From the NCBI GenBank assembly GCA_937868205.1, contig CALMMC010000044.1, positions 1 through 35,488 on the forward strand: a DNA stretch of 35,488 nt. The letters run 5' to 3'. The position numbers and the translations under genes are program-made. Of the stretch, positions 24,743 through 32,014 are shown in pieces (position 1 is the stretch's first letter; each line of letters begins with the position of its first letter). The stretch is from JAAZPG01 sp012797375. GTDB lineage: Bacteria; Acidobacteriota; Aminicenantia; Aminicenantales; UBA4085. The notes under the pieces are model-generated. The model was given only the letters and a program-made list of their open reading frames with translations. It had not been told where the DNA came from and ran no database searches.

Positions 24743-24771
24743 TTGCATTTCCCGGACGTTCAAAATAAGAT
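24743..24771 (+). promoter_or_regulatory. Candidate promoter for the GWxTD lipoprotein gene
   Basis: TTGCAT (24743-24748) and TAAGAT (24766-24771) are 17 bases apart. The start would be near 24778, so the leader would be only about 12 bases and begin next to the AGGAG ribosome site (24779-24783). The same -35 sequence precedes the TonB receptor gene. Confidence 0.4.
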
Positions 24772-24789
24772 TCCGGACAGGAGTCGATC

Positions 24790-25803
24790 ATGAAAAAAGT
24801 CCCCGTCCTCCCGGCGATCGCCGCGTGGGCCGCCCTGGCCCTGACCGTCCTCGGATCGGCCGGCTGCGCGCTTTACCAGATGGAGCGGGAGCTGCCGGAG
24901 AAATACGCCGAGTTTCTCAGCGAAGTCCGCTACTTGATCACTAATGCCGAGAGGAAAACGTTCCTGTCCACGCCCGATTCCGGGAAGGACGCGTTCATCG
25001 AGGATTTCTGGGCCCGGCGCGATCCGGATCCCGATACGTCCGACAACGAAGTCCGGTCCGAGTATTACGCCCGGATCGCCCAGGCCAATGAAATGTTCCG
25101 GAGGGACGCCGTCAAGGGCTGGCTGACGGACCGGGGCCGGATTTATGTCCTCTACGGCCCTCCCGATGAGAAGAGGGTTCCGATGCTTGCCGAGACCTCG
25201 GGGAGAAACTGCCTGGAAATCTGGTACTACAAGGGATTCCCGATCCAGTTTCTCGACGAAATGTGCACGGGGAATTTCCGTCAAGTGACGTTCGACCTGG
25301 CGCCGCTCAAGGAATTAAGCCTCAACCAGCCGCCCGCGCCGCTCGGGCCGGACGGCAGCCGGCCGGGGGAACCGGGAAGACGTCCGGCCCAGCCGGTCAG
25401 CCGTACCCGCGGAGCCCGGGCGGTCCTCGATTTTTCCGCGGAGCTCCGGTCCACGGTCCGCCGGGCGGACCGGATGGAAGGCATGCTCCGGCTCGAAATC
25501 CCCTTCCGGCTGATCTGGTTCAAATCCGAGGGGGGAAGATTCCTCACGACCTTTACGGTTTTCGTCCGGGTCCGGGATGAGGAGAAAAAGGCGGTTTGGG
25601 AGAAAACCTTCTCGGCCGAGGCGAATTACGACGAAACGGAAATCCACAAGCGGGACGGGGATGTTCATGTCATCGAGATCCCGATCTACGTCATCCAGGA
25701 GGACGCCCTGGCCCGTCTCGCCGCCGGGACGCCGACGGTCGAGGTGAAGCTGACCAACCAAACGGGATCAGAGGACGTCGAGAAATCCATCGAGTGGAAA
25801 TGA
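24790..25803 (+). CDS. GWxTD-domain lipoprotein
   Basis: 337 residues. The N-terminus MKKVPVLPAIAAWAALALTV continues to LGSAGC, a slightly atypical lipobox with C26 as the lipidation site. The GWxTD domain is canonical: ITNAERKTFLS, FWARRDPDPDTSDNEVRSEY and G110-W-L-T-D114 followed by RGRIYVLYGPPDE. A proline-rich linker (about 180-205) leads to a β-rich C-terminal half. It is probably outer-membrane or periplasmic, of unknown function; it is a paralogue of the protein encoded at 21851. ATG 24790 has AGGAG at 24779-24783, 6 bases upstream. It converges on the TonB receptor gene with only 6 bases between the stops. Confidence 0.88.
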   Translation: MKKVPVLPAIAAWAALALTVLGSAGCALYQMERELPEKYAEFLSEVRYLITNAERKTFLSTPDSGKDAFIEDFWARRDPDPDTSDNEVRSEYYARIAQANEMFRRDAVKGWLTDRGRIYVLYGPPDEKRVPMLAETSGRNCLEIWYYKGFPIQFLDEMCTGNFRQVTFDLAPLKELSLNQPPAPLGPDGSRPGEPGRRPAQPVSRTRGARAVLDFSAELRSTVRRADRMEGMLRLEIPFRLIWFKSEGGRFLTTFTVFVRVRDEEKKAVWEKTFSAEANYDETEIHKRDGDVHVIEIPIYVIQEDALARLAAGTPTVEVKLTNQTGSEDVEKSIEWK

Positions 25804-25809
25804 CCGGCT

Positions 25810-28800
25810 TTAAATCCCGAACTTGATCCCCACCCGGAACTGGCGGACTCCGTAAAGATTCACCATCCGCTCGTCCTGCGTGACCGTGTAACGCGCCGGC
25901 GTCTTGCGTTCGTCGAGGATGCCGGCTCGGTCCTGGGAAATCGTCTGCGTGTTCCGGCCGGTCGTGTTGAAGACGTCCACCATCAGGGTCAGCGAGGCGC
26001 CCTTTTTCAGGGTGAATCGTTTCTCCAGGTGGAGATCGAGGCAGGCGACGCCCGGCGCCCGGTTTGTCCCCCAGGGCTCGGCGTACACCGTGACCGAGGG
26101 TTCCCGCGTTCCATAACCCATGTAACCGGCGGGGAAATACACCGTCAGGGTCCGGGCCCACGGGGCGCCGGAATAGTACTGAAAGAAGGCGCTGAAGGTA
26201 AGGCCGAAGGGGAACAGGTAGGTTCCCGAGAGCCGGAACTGGACGGGCCGGTCAAAGGCCAGCGGCCCCTCGGTGTTGATCAGGGCGTTGGGATCGTTGA
26301 ATAGAAACGTCCGGTTGATCCGGCCGGGAAGGGCGTAATCGGCCGTTCCCCGAAGCGAACTGAGGGTGAAGGATCCCTGCAGCTGCCAGTTGTCGGCCAT
26401 CCTCTTTTCCAGCGTCAGCGTCGCCCCCAGGTATTTCCGGTAGGCGTCCTCGGGATTGGCCGCGACCCAGACGGGAGCCGGCCGGTCGGCCCGGAGGCCG
26501 TAAACGGTGAGGGAGGCGTCGTCGGCCGTGCCGAATAGGGCGTCGGCGCCCGGATCGGTGACCGTCATCGGCAGCCAGATCCGCCCGATCGCATCCGTCG
26601 CCAGCGGATCGGATCCGTTGACCGAATCGATGTTTTCGACGAGGCGGGTCGTTTTACGATAGGTGAGCTTGAGCCCCAACCGCAGGTTCGAGGCGGGACC
26701 GTACTCCAGCCCGGCCGTGAATTCGTCGGTCCGGGGAGCCTTGACGCCGTCGTAATAAACGGAATCGAGATTCTGCAGGCGCCAGGACAGAAGGGTGTAG
26801 TCATCCGTGCCCGGCATATCCATCAGCCGGTTGGAGTTGAAATCGTGCCAGATCAAGGTGAGCGTCTGCGGCTCGAGGAACTGGTCCTCGTCGTAGCCCG
26901 AGATCCACAAGGGCTCATGAGAGCGGGCGAAAGAGAATTTCAGGGCGGCCCGGCCGTTCCCGAGCAGGTCGACGATGAGACCGGCCCGCGGGGAGAGGGT
27001 GAAAAATGAAACCGAGGTGCGCTCCAGGGTGGTGATGGAGGAGAGCGGAGATGTCACCCCGGCCTCGTCGATGAGGCCGTCGATCGCCTTCATGAAATCC
27101 TTCAAATCCAGGGCGGTGTTGAAAAACGCAGGAGCATAGGCCGGGCTCGTCAGGTTCCGCCCTTGAAGGGGAAGGGAGAGAATCTGAAAGTCAGCCCGAA
27201 TCCCGACGTTGAGGGCCAGGCGTTTCCGGGTCAGCGTGTCCTGGACATAAGCTCCGAGCTTGCGGGTCATCTCCGAGACGTCCCAGGACGCGGCGGCCGC
27301 CGGCGCCGGAAGAACTTCCAGGCGGCCGAGCGACAGGCCGTCGTAATAATAAGGGTTTTTCGTCTTGTAATCGAACCAATACGTATTGAACGGATTGGCC
27401 CGATACCAGTCGTTATGCGTCTCGGCTTGATCGTAGGAAAATCCGATTTTCAGGTCGTGATCCGCCCCGAAGACGTCTTCCTTGAAATGCGTCAAGGCGG
27501 CGGAAACGCCGAACGCCTCGCTTTTTTCCGTTCCCTCGCGGGCCGGGGCGCCCCACCACACATCCTGGACCGCGTCATAAACGGCCGCCGCTCCGGTCGA
27601 TCCCCGGGAGGCCAAGGTGAAGCCGCGGTGAATGTAATGGGCTTGGAACTCAGCCGCCGTGTTCTGGCGGATGGAAAAACGGATATTGTGGGTGGTGACG
27701 AGGACGTTCTCGGGGCTCCGCTCGGGAACGCGGTCGGAGGAAGTCCCGGCGGAAACCGAGACCGTGTCGTAGGGTTCGGTGAAGTTGTTGAAGAGAAGGA
27801 GTCCGGAATAGGAGACCTCGTTCGTCGGCCGGACATGGATCTTGGCGTACCCGCTCCATTCCTTGCGGGCCAGGTCGAAGGCCGGGCTGTCGGTGAATCC
27901 AAGAGCGGCCATCCGCGTTTCCGGAGAGTACGGATTGGAAACCGTCGAGGTCAGCCTTCGGCCGGCCAGAAACATCCAGGCCCGGTCGTCCATGAACGAT
28001 CCGCTGAGATGGAAGGACAGATCCCGGTAGCTTTCGTATCGGTCGGGCGTGGCCGGCCGGAGCGAGCCGGCGGAGGACGCGTCGAGATCTTGGGCCAGGG
28101 CCGCTCCCGTAGAATAATAGGACAGCCCGCCGTGAAAGTCGTTGCCGCCGTCTTTGCCGACGATCTGGAGGTAGGCCCCGTCCGTCGCCGGAAGGGAGGC
28201 CGGAAGTCCCGTCGTCGCGTATTCGATTTCCTCGACGGCGTCGTCGACCGGGTGGATCAGTGGCAGTCCCGAAACGGGGTCGTTCAACATCGCGCCTTCC
28301 CAGAGGACGATCTGGCTCCGGGGCGCGGCGCCCTCAACGGCGACGAGACGGCGGTCCCGGGCGACATCGGCCACCGCCCCGGGGACCAAGGTCCACGGAA
28401 GGAAATGATCGCGGGGCAGGGGAAGCCGGGCCAGGGTGTCCGAGCCCAGGGCTGAGGAGCTTTTGACGTTCCTCGTGTCCGCGCGCTGATCGCCCGGCGG
28501 GACGGTGACTTCCTCGTCCACGGCCGTTTCCTCCAGGAGGGCATGGATCTGCATCGTCCGTCCGGACTGGACTCGAAGCCCCCTCTGGATCTGCATCTTA
28601 AAGCCGGGCATCTCGACCCGGATTTCGTACAGGCCCGGGGCGAGAAGAGGAAAGAAGAACTGGCCGGTGGCCGAGGTGACGCTGCTGTTCATGCCCATCA
28701 GAGACGGGCCCATGAGGGACACGGAAGCTCCCGGAAGCGGATTGCCGTCCAGGTCGGTGACCCGGCCGAACATCGTCCCGGTTTCCTGTACCGTGGGACC

Positions 28801-28866
28801 GGCCGCCGCGGCCGCCGCCCCCAGGGCGAGGAAGAGCATTCCTGTCGCAAAGATTCGTTTTGTCAT
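25810..28866 (-). CDS. TonB-dependent outer-membrane receptor with carboxypeptidase-regulatory-like domain
   Basis: 1018 residues. Signal peptide MTKRIFATGMLFLALGAAA is followed by a CarboxypepD-regulatory-like domain (about 30-110; GRVTDLDGNPLPGASVSL and APGLYEIRVEMPGFK) of the kind found on Oar/SusC-like receptors. A plug domain (about 140-240; VEGAAPRSQIVLWEGAMLNDP) and a long β-barrel follow, ending FRVGIKFGI. It should import an unknown ligand, perhaps peptide or glycan, using TonB energy. ATG 28864-28866 has AAGGCGAG upstream; an in-frame extension to 28929 would displace the signal peptide. A good promoter lies at 28901-28929. It converges with the GWxTD lipoprotein. I could not identify a TonB box with certainty. 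Confidence 0.9.
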   Translation of the reverse strand: MTKRIFATGMLFLALGAAAAAAGPTVQETGTMFGRVTDLDGNPLPGASVSLMGPSLMGMNSSVTSATGQFFFPLLAPGLYEIRVEMPGFKMQIQRGLRVQSGRTMQIHALLEETAVDEEVTVPPGDQRADTRNVKSSSALGSDTLARLPLPRDHFLPWTLVPGAVADVARDRRLVAVEGAAPRSQIVLWEGAMLNDPVSGLPLIHPVDDAVEEIEYATTGLPASLPATDGAYLQIVGKDGGNDFHGGLSYYSTGAALAQDLDASSAGSLRPATPDRYESYRDLSFHLSGSFMDDRAWMFLAGRRLTSTVSNPYSPETRMAALGFTDSPAFDLARKEWSGYAKIHVRPTNEVSYSGLLLFNNFTEPYDTVSVSAGTSSDRVPERSPENVLVTTHNIRFSIRQNTAAEFQAHYIHRGFTLASRGSTGAAAVYDAVQDVWWGAPAREGTEKSEAFGVSAALTHFKEDVFGADHDLKIGFSYDQAETHNDWYRANPFNTYWFDYKTKNPYYYDGLSLGRLEVLPAPAAAASWDVSEMTRKLGAYVQDTLTRKRLALNVGIRADFQILSLPLQGRNLTSPAYAPAFFNTALDLKDFMKAIDGLIDEAGVTSPLSSITTLERTSVSFFTLSPRAGLIVDLLGNGRAALKFSFARSHEPLWISGYDEDQFLEPQTLTLIWHDFNSNRLMDMPGTDDYTLLSWRLQNLDSVYYDGVKAPRTDEFTAGLEYGPASNLRLGLKLTYRKTTRLVENIDSVNGSDPLATDAIGRIWLPMTVTDPGADALFGTADDASLTVYGLRADRPAPVWVAANPEDAYRKYLGATLTLEKRMADNWQLQGSFTLSSLRGTADYALPGRINRTFLFNDPNALINTEGPLAFDRPVQFRLSGTYLFPFGLTFSAFFQYYSGAPWARTLTVYFPAGYMGYGTREPSVTVYAEPWGTNRAPGVACLDLHLEKRFTLKKGASLTLMVDVFNTTGRNTQTISQDRAGILDERKTPARYTVTQDERMVNLYGVRQFRVGIKFGI

Positions 28867-28900
28867 CGGATCTCGCCTTTCGTGATTCTGCAAGAGCCCA

Positions 28901-28929
28901 ATTTTAAAGAACATCCTCTTTGAATGCAA
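28901..28929 (-). promoter_or_regulatory. Candidate σ70 promoter for the TonB receptor gene
   Basis: On the minus strand TTGCAT (complement of 28924-28929) and TAAAAT (complement of 28901-28906) are 17 bases apart. The start near 28894 gives a leader of about 28 bases with the ribosome site in it. Confidence 0.55.
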
Positions 28930-29055
28930 ATCCGGCGGATCCGGCGCTCCGGTCCGCCATCTCTGATACGAGAGAACGGGCGTTTTTGATGCTTTCTTTT
29001 GCGAAAAAGAGGCCGTGTTTTGAAATAAGACCGCTTCCGCCCGGATGACCGCCGG

Positions 29056-29144
29056 TCTTAGGCCTTGCGGCCGAGGACGGAATGAAGGACGACGATCCCA
29101 AGTCCGAAACGAAGGCTCTTAGGTCTTGCGGCCGAGGACGGAAT
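29056..29144. repeat. Two 28-base direct repeats (27/28 identical) at the methyltransferase 3' end
   Basis: Copies lie at 29056-29083 and 29117-29144, 61 bases apart. They differ at one base (C or T at the eighth position). On the minus strand both encode SVLGRK followed by A or T and a stop; the upstream copy is the true end of the methyltransferase gene, the other lies in the downstream spacer. Confidence 0.85.
29058..29116 (-). pseudogene. Possible remnant of a second methyltransferase gene tail
   Basis: Just past the methyltransferase stop (29119) a short frame reads SLRFGLGIVVLHSVLGRKA then stop, ending like the intact protein's YSVLGRKT. This is best explained as the residue of a tandem duplication whose body was deleted. 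It has no start codon or ribosome site of its own. The spacer between it and the TonB promoter (28930-29055) shows nothing else I can name. Confidence 0.4.
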
Positions 29145-30249
29145 ACTGCGGCGGAGCGAACAACAGAGCGTTGAGGCGATCGACGTTGCGATTGAAGACG
29201 GCCGCGGCCTCGTCCGCGGGGGGAATATGGCCGAGCTTTTCCGCCTCCAGCCCGAGACCGAACCGGACCGCCGCGGAAGAAAAGCCGGCGGCTTCCAGAA
29301 GGAACTGAAGGGCTTGGGGGTGGACCGGGGTCCGGTGGGTGAAATCGAGGAAATAGATGTGGACAAGGGCGAAGACGGACAGGGGGTTGACGGTTTCCAG
29401 GAGAATCCGTCCCTCCGGGCGGAGCTTGGCATAGGACAGCTCGACCAGCCGGCGAAGCGAGGCCGGCGGCAGGTGTTCGATGACCTGGGAGGAGAAGATC
29501 CCGTCGAGGGAGGCGTCGGGCCGGGCGGCCAGGCATTCGAGAAGATCGCCTTTCTCGACGGACAAGCCCTTGTCCCGGCAGATCGCGATCATCTCGACGT
29601 TGAGGTCGACGCCCTCGGCTTGGAAGCCCCGGGCGGTCAAAAGCTCGAGGAACTCCCCCCGCCCGCACCCGAGGTCGAGAATCCGCCCGCCCGGCGGAAA
29701 GTCGTCGAGATAGGCGATCTGCTGCTTCCGGATTTCCTCCTCGGCCCCGCGGAAGCGGTTTTCGAACCGCAGGTAGCGCCCCTCCTCGAGCGGTTCGATC
29801 AGCGGGGCGATCAAGGCGGGCGTGGACAGATTCTTGTCTTGGACGGCGGCCAGCAGCCGATGGAGCTCGTCCTGGAGGGAGGCGAATATTTTAAGAAGGA
29901 CGGCAGCGTCCTCGGCGGCGATCGCGAGGCGGTCGACCCGCCACTCCATGCTCTTGAAAATCATCCCGACGTGGTTGTTGCCCTCGGCGTCCCACAGCTT
30001 GTCGCGGATGTCGGAAAGGACGTCCAGGGCCTCGGCCTGCCGGGCGGCCGCCTCGGCCAGGGCTTTCAAGGCGGCGGCGGCTTCAGCCACGGCGGACCGG
30101 ATCTCTCCGGACGATTCGGCCGGGGCGGAAAGCCGCCGGACCAACGGATCCAGGCTTTCGGATATGCGGCGGAGCTCGGCGAGCGTCCGCCGAAAATCAT
30201 CCTCGGCCGCGCGGCGCCGCGCGGCCAGCATCTCGATCGTCCGGAGCAT
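29119..30249 (-). CDS. SAM-dependent methyltransferase with N-terminal coiled coil
   Basis: 376 residues. Residues 1-85 are Ala/Arg/Glu-rich and predicted coiled coil or helical bundle. The class I methyltransferase domain spans about 175-375, with motif I ILDLGCGRGEF (190-200), the acidic loop AEGVDLN and IFSSQVIEHL. The block NPLSVFALVHIYFLDFTHRTPVHPQ is like that of methyltransferases linked to polysaccharide and O-antigen synthesis, where they may cap chain ends. Cytoplasmic or membrane-associated. ATG 30247-30249 lacks a clear ribosome site. It follows tatA with a 12-base gap, so the two are likely co-transcribed. Its 3' end is duplicated downstream. Confidence 0.88.
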   Translation of the reverse strand: MLRTIEMLAARRRAAEDDFRRTLAELRRISESLDPLVRRLSAPAESSGEIRSAVAEAAAALKALAEAAARQAEALDVLSDIRDKLWDAEGNNHVGMIFKSMEWRVDRLAIAAEDAAVLLKIFASLQDELHRLLAAVQDKNLSTPALIAPLIEPLEEGRYLRFENRFRGAEEEIRKQQIAYLDDFPPGGRILDLGCGRGEFLELLTARGFQAEGVDLNVEMIAICRDKGLSVEKGDLLECLAARPDASLDGIFSSQVIEHLPPASLRRLVELSYAKLRPEGRILLETVNPLSVFALVHIYFLDFTHRTPVHPQALQFLLEAAGFSSAAVRFGLGLEAEKLGHIPPADEAAAVFNRNVDRLNALLFAPPQYSVLGRKT

Positions 30250-30261
30250 CGGAAAGGCGGA

Positions 30262-30462
30262 TCAGTCGGCCGGCGGGATTTTGTCTTTCGACTCGTCCTT
30301 CCCGGCTTCTTTTCCCTTTCCCGAGACGGAGCTCTTGAAATTCCGGATGCTTTCGCCGAGCGATTTGCCGAGATCGGGCAGCTTTTTCGCCCCGAAGATG
30401 ATGATGACGATCAACAGGACGATCAGCAACTCTTGCGGTCCGACCGTGCCGAACAGAAACAT
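30262..30462 (-). CDS. tatA: Twin-arginine translocase subunit TatA
   Basis: 66 residues: a single membrane helix (GPQELLIVLLIVIIIF), the FGxxKLPxLG hinge (FGAKKLPDLGKSLGESIRNFK), an amphipathic helix and a charged tail. This is the standard TatA/TatE architecture; TatB would be longer. It forms the pore for folded RR-leader proteins, such as the aminotransferase at 6943-8307 and the peptidase at 30630. ATG 30460-30462 has AAGGAGG (complement of 30468-30474) at 5-base spacing. The frame extends upstream to 30561 but that part is not family-like. TatC is not in the window. Confidence 0.92.
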   Translation of the reverse strand: MFLFGTVGPQELLIVLLIVIIIFGAKKLPDLGKSLGESIRNFKSSVSGKGKEAGKDESKDKIPPAD

Positions 30463-30487
30463 GCCGGCCTCCTTGAATGACGCTATG

Positions 30488-30516
30488 AAAGTACTCGAGA
30501 GAGCTCGAAAAGTCAA
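30488..30516 (-). promoter_or_regulatory. Candidate promoter for tatA with an inverted repeat in its spacer
   Basis: TTGACT (complement of 30511-30516) and TACTTT (complement of 30488-30493) are 17 bases apart. The spacer contains TCGAG-AGAG-CTCGA (30495-30508), a 5-base-arm inverted repeat that could be an operator. Confidence 0.42.
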
Positions 30517-30554
30517 TGAAACGCGTCTTCGTCCGTCCCGGCGGGGTCGCGCGT

Positions 30555-30583
30555 TTGACATCGATCCCTCCCGGTGAGACGAT
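30555..30583 (+). promoter_or_regulatory. Candidate promoter for the Tat-exported M24 peptidase gene
   Basis: A perfect TTGACA (30555-30560) is followed 17 bases later by GACGAT (30578-30583), a weak -10 box that keeps the key A and final T. The leader to ATG 30630 would be about 40 bases. Confidence 0.4.
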
Positions 30584-30629
30584 ACGCCGTCATGATCCGG
30601 ACGCTCATTCCATTCCCCAGGAGATCCCG

Positions 30630-31880
30630 ATGATTCCCCGGCGAGAATTTTTAAAGATCGGCGGCTTGACTCTCTCCCTCCCGGCCTTCGTCCGCGGATT
30701 GTTCGCCTCCCCGGCGGGGGCCGGCGACGAGGTCGGGAATCTTACCGCCGGGGTCCGGCCGCTCGACCCGGCGGACTATGAAGAGCGGCGGGAACGCGCC
30801 GCCCGGCGGATGGCTGACGGCGGGCTGGATGCCGTTTTCTTGTCCGGGGGGGCGAACCTGGCTTATTTCACCTCGGTGAGCTGGTGGACGAGCGAGCGGA
30901 CCTTCGGAGCGATGTTGAATAAAAAAGGCGCCCCGATCTGGGTCTGCCCGGCCTTCGAATTGGACCGGGCCAAGGAAACGATTCCCTCCGGACAAGAGAT
31001 CCGGACCTGGAAGGAACATGAGAGCCCGTACGCCTTGATCGGAGGAATTCTGAAGGACCTCGGCGGCCGGCGCCTTGGCCTCTCTCCGAACACCGCCGCC
31101 TTCCAGGTGTACGGCTTGAATCGAGACGTTTCCTGGATCGAGCCGGCCGACGCGGCATCGGTGACGGAGGGCTGCCGGGGAACCAAATCGGCCAAGGAAA
31201 TCGCTTATATGGATCTGGCCGCCCGGATCACCAAGCTCGCCTACCGGAAAGCCTTCGGCCGGTTGTCGGAGGGCATGACTCCCCGCGACCTGGCGGGTCT
31301 GATCGGAGAAGCCCACGCCGCGATGGGAGCGACCGGAGGCGGCGGCCCCCAATTCGGCCCGGGGACGTCCTTTCCCCACGGCTCGCGGGCGCCGCGGACG
31401 CTGACTCCCGGGATGGCCGTCATGGTCGACGGAGGCTGCAGCGTGGAAGGATACCGCTCCGATGTCACCCGGACGATCGTTTTCGGCGAACCTTCGGACA
31501 AAATGGTCCGGATCTGGGACGTCGTGAAAAAGGCCCAGGCCGCAGCCCTCCGGGCCTGCCGGCCGGGCGTCGCCTGCGAGGATGTCGACGCGGCCGCCCG
31601 CAAGGTCATCGAGGAGGCCGGCTTCGGCCCGGACTACGCGTATTTCGCCCACCGCGTCGGCCATGGCATCGGCCTGGAAGGCCATGAATATCCCTACTTG
31701 GTCCGGGGGAACAAGCTCCGGATCGAGCCGGGGATGACGTTCAGCAACGAGCCCGGAATCTATATCGCCGGGGAATTCGGCATCCGGCACGAAGACAGCA
31801 TGGTCGCCACGGAGGACGGCGCCCGCTGCCTGGGCGGGATGGAAGCCTTGGCGATCGACCGGCCGTTCGCGGACGAATAA
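30630..31880 (+). CDS. Tat-exported M24-family metallopeptidase
   Basis: 416 residues. MIPRREFLKIGGLTLSLPAF is a twin-arginine leader (RREFLK). The creatinase-like N-terminal domain (about 45-180) precedes the pita-bread catalytic domain with all five metal ligands: D267 (MVDGGCS), D278 (RSDVTRT), H345 (GHGIGLEGHE), E374 (SNEPGIYI) and E388 (IRHEDSM). It should act on prolyl peptides or similar substrates in the periplasm. ATG 30630 has AGGAG at 30619-30623, 6 bases upstream; the frame is open from 30516 but the leader defines the start. It is divergent from tatA. It is distinct from the cytoplasmic M24 enzyme at 8566-9960. Confidence 0.92.
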   Translation: MIPRREFLKIGGLTLSLPAFVRGLFASPAGAGDEVGNLTAGVRPLDPADYEERRERAARRMADGGLDAVFLSGGANLAYFTSVSWWTSERTFGAMLNKKGAPIWVCPAFELDRAKETIPSGQEIRTWKEHESPYALIGGILKDLGGRRLGLSPNTAAFQVYGLNRDVSWIEPADAASVTEGCRGTKSAKEIAYMDLAARITKLAYRKAFGRLSEGMTPRDLAGLIGEAHAAMGATGGGGPQFGPGTSFPHGSRAPRTLTPGMAVMVDGGCSVEGYRSDVTRTIVFGEPSDKMVRIWDVVKKAQAAALRACRPGVACEDVDAAARKVIEEAGFGPDYAYFAHRVGHGIGLEGHEYPYLVRGNKLRIEPGMTFSNEPGIYIAGEFGIRHEDSMVATEDGARCLGGMEALAIDRPFADE

Positions 31881-32014
31881 GGGGCTTCCGGCGGCCGAGC
31901 CCGCGTCCGGAACAGCCGGAATCTCCGGGTTCCTTCCCCCCCGACGGAACATAAGGCCCGGCGGCTTGGAATCCCCGGTCTCATTGACCTAACGCCGTTT
32001 TTTTGCGAAGATGA

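Noticed and set aside
27163..28455. 430-residue plus-strand frame within the TonB receptor
   Set aside because: Antisense shadow without domains; the receptor frame has signal peptide, plug and barrel.
31984..32012. TTGACC and GAAGAT 17 bases apart before lepA
   Set aside because: The start would fall at or beyond the lepA start codon, requiring a leaderless message, and the -10 match is poor.
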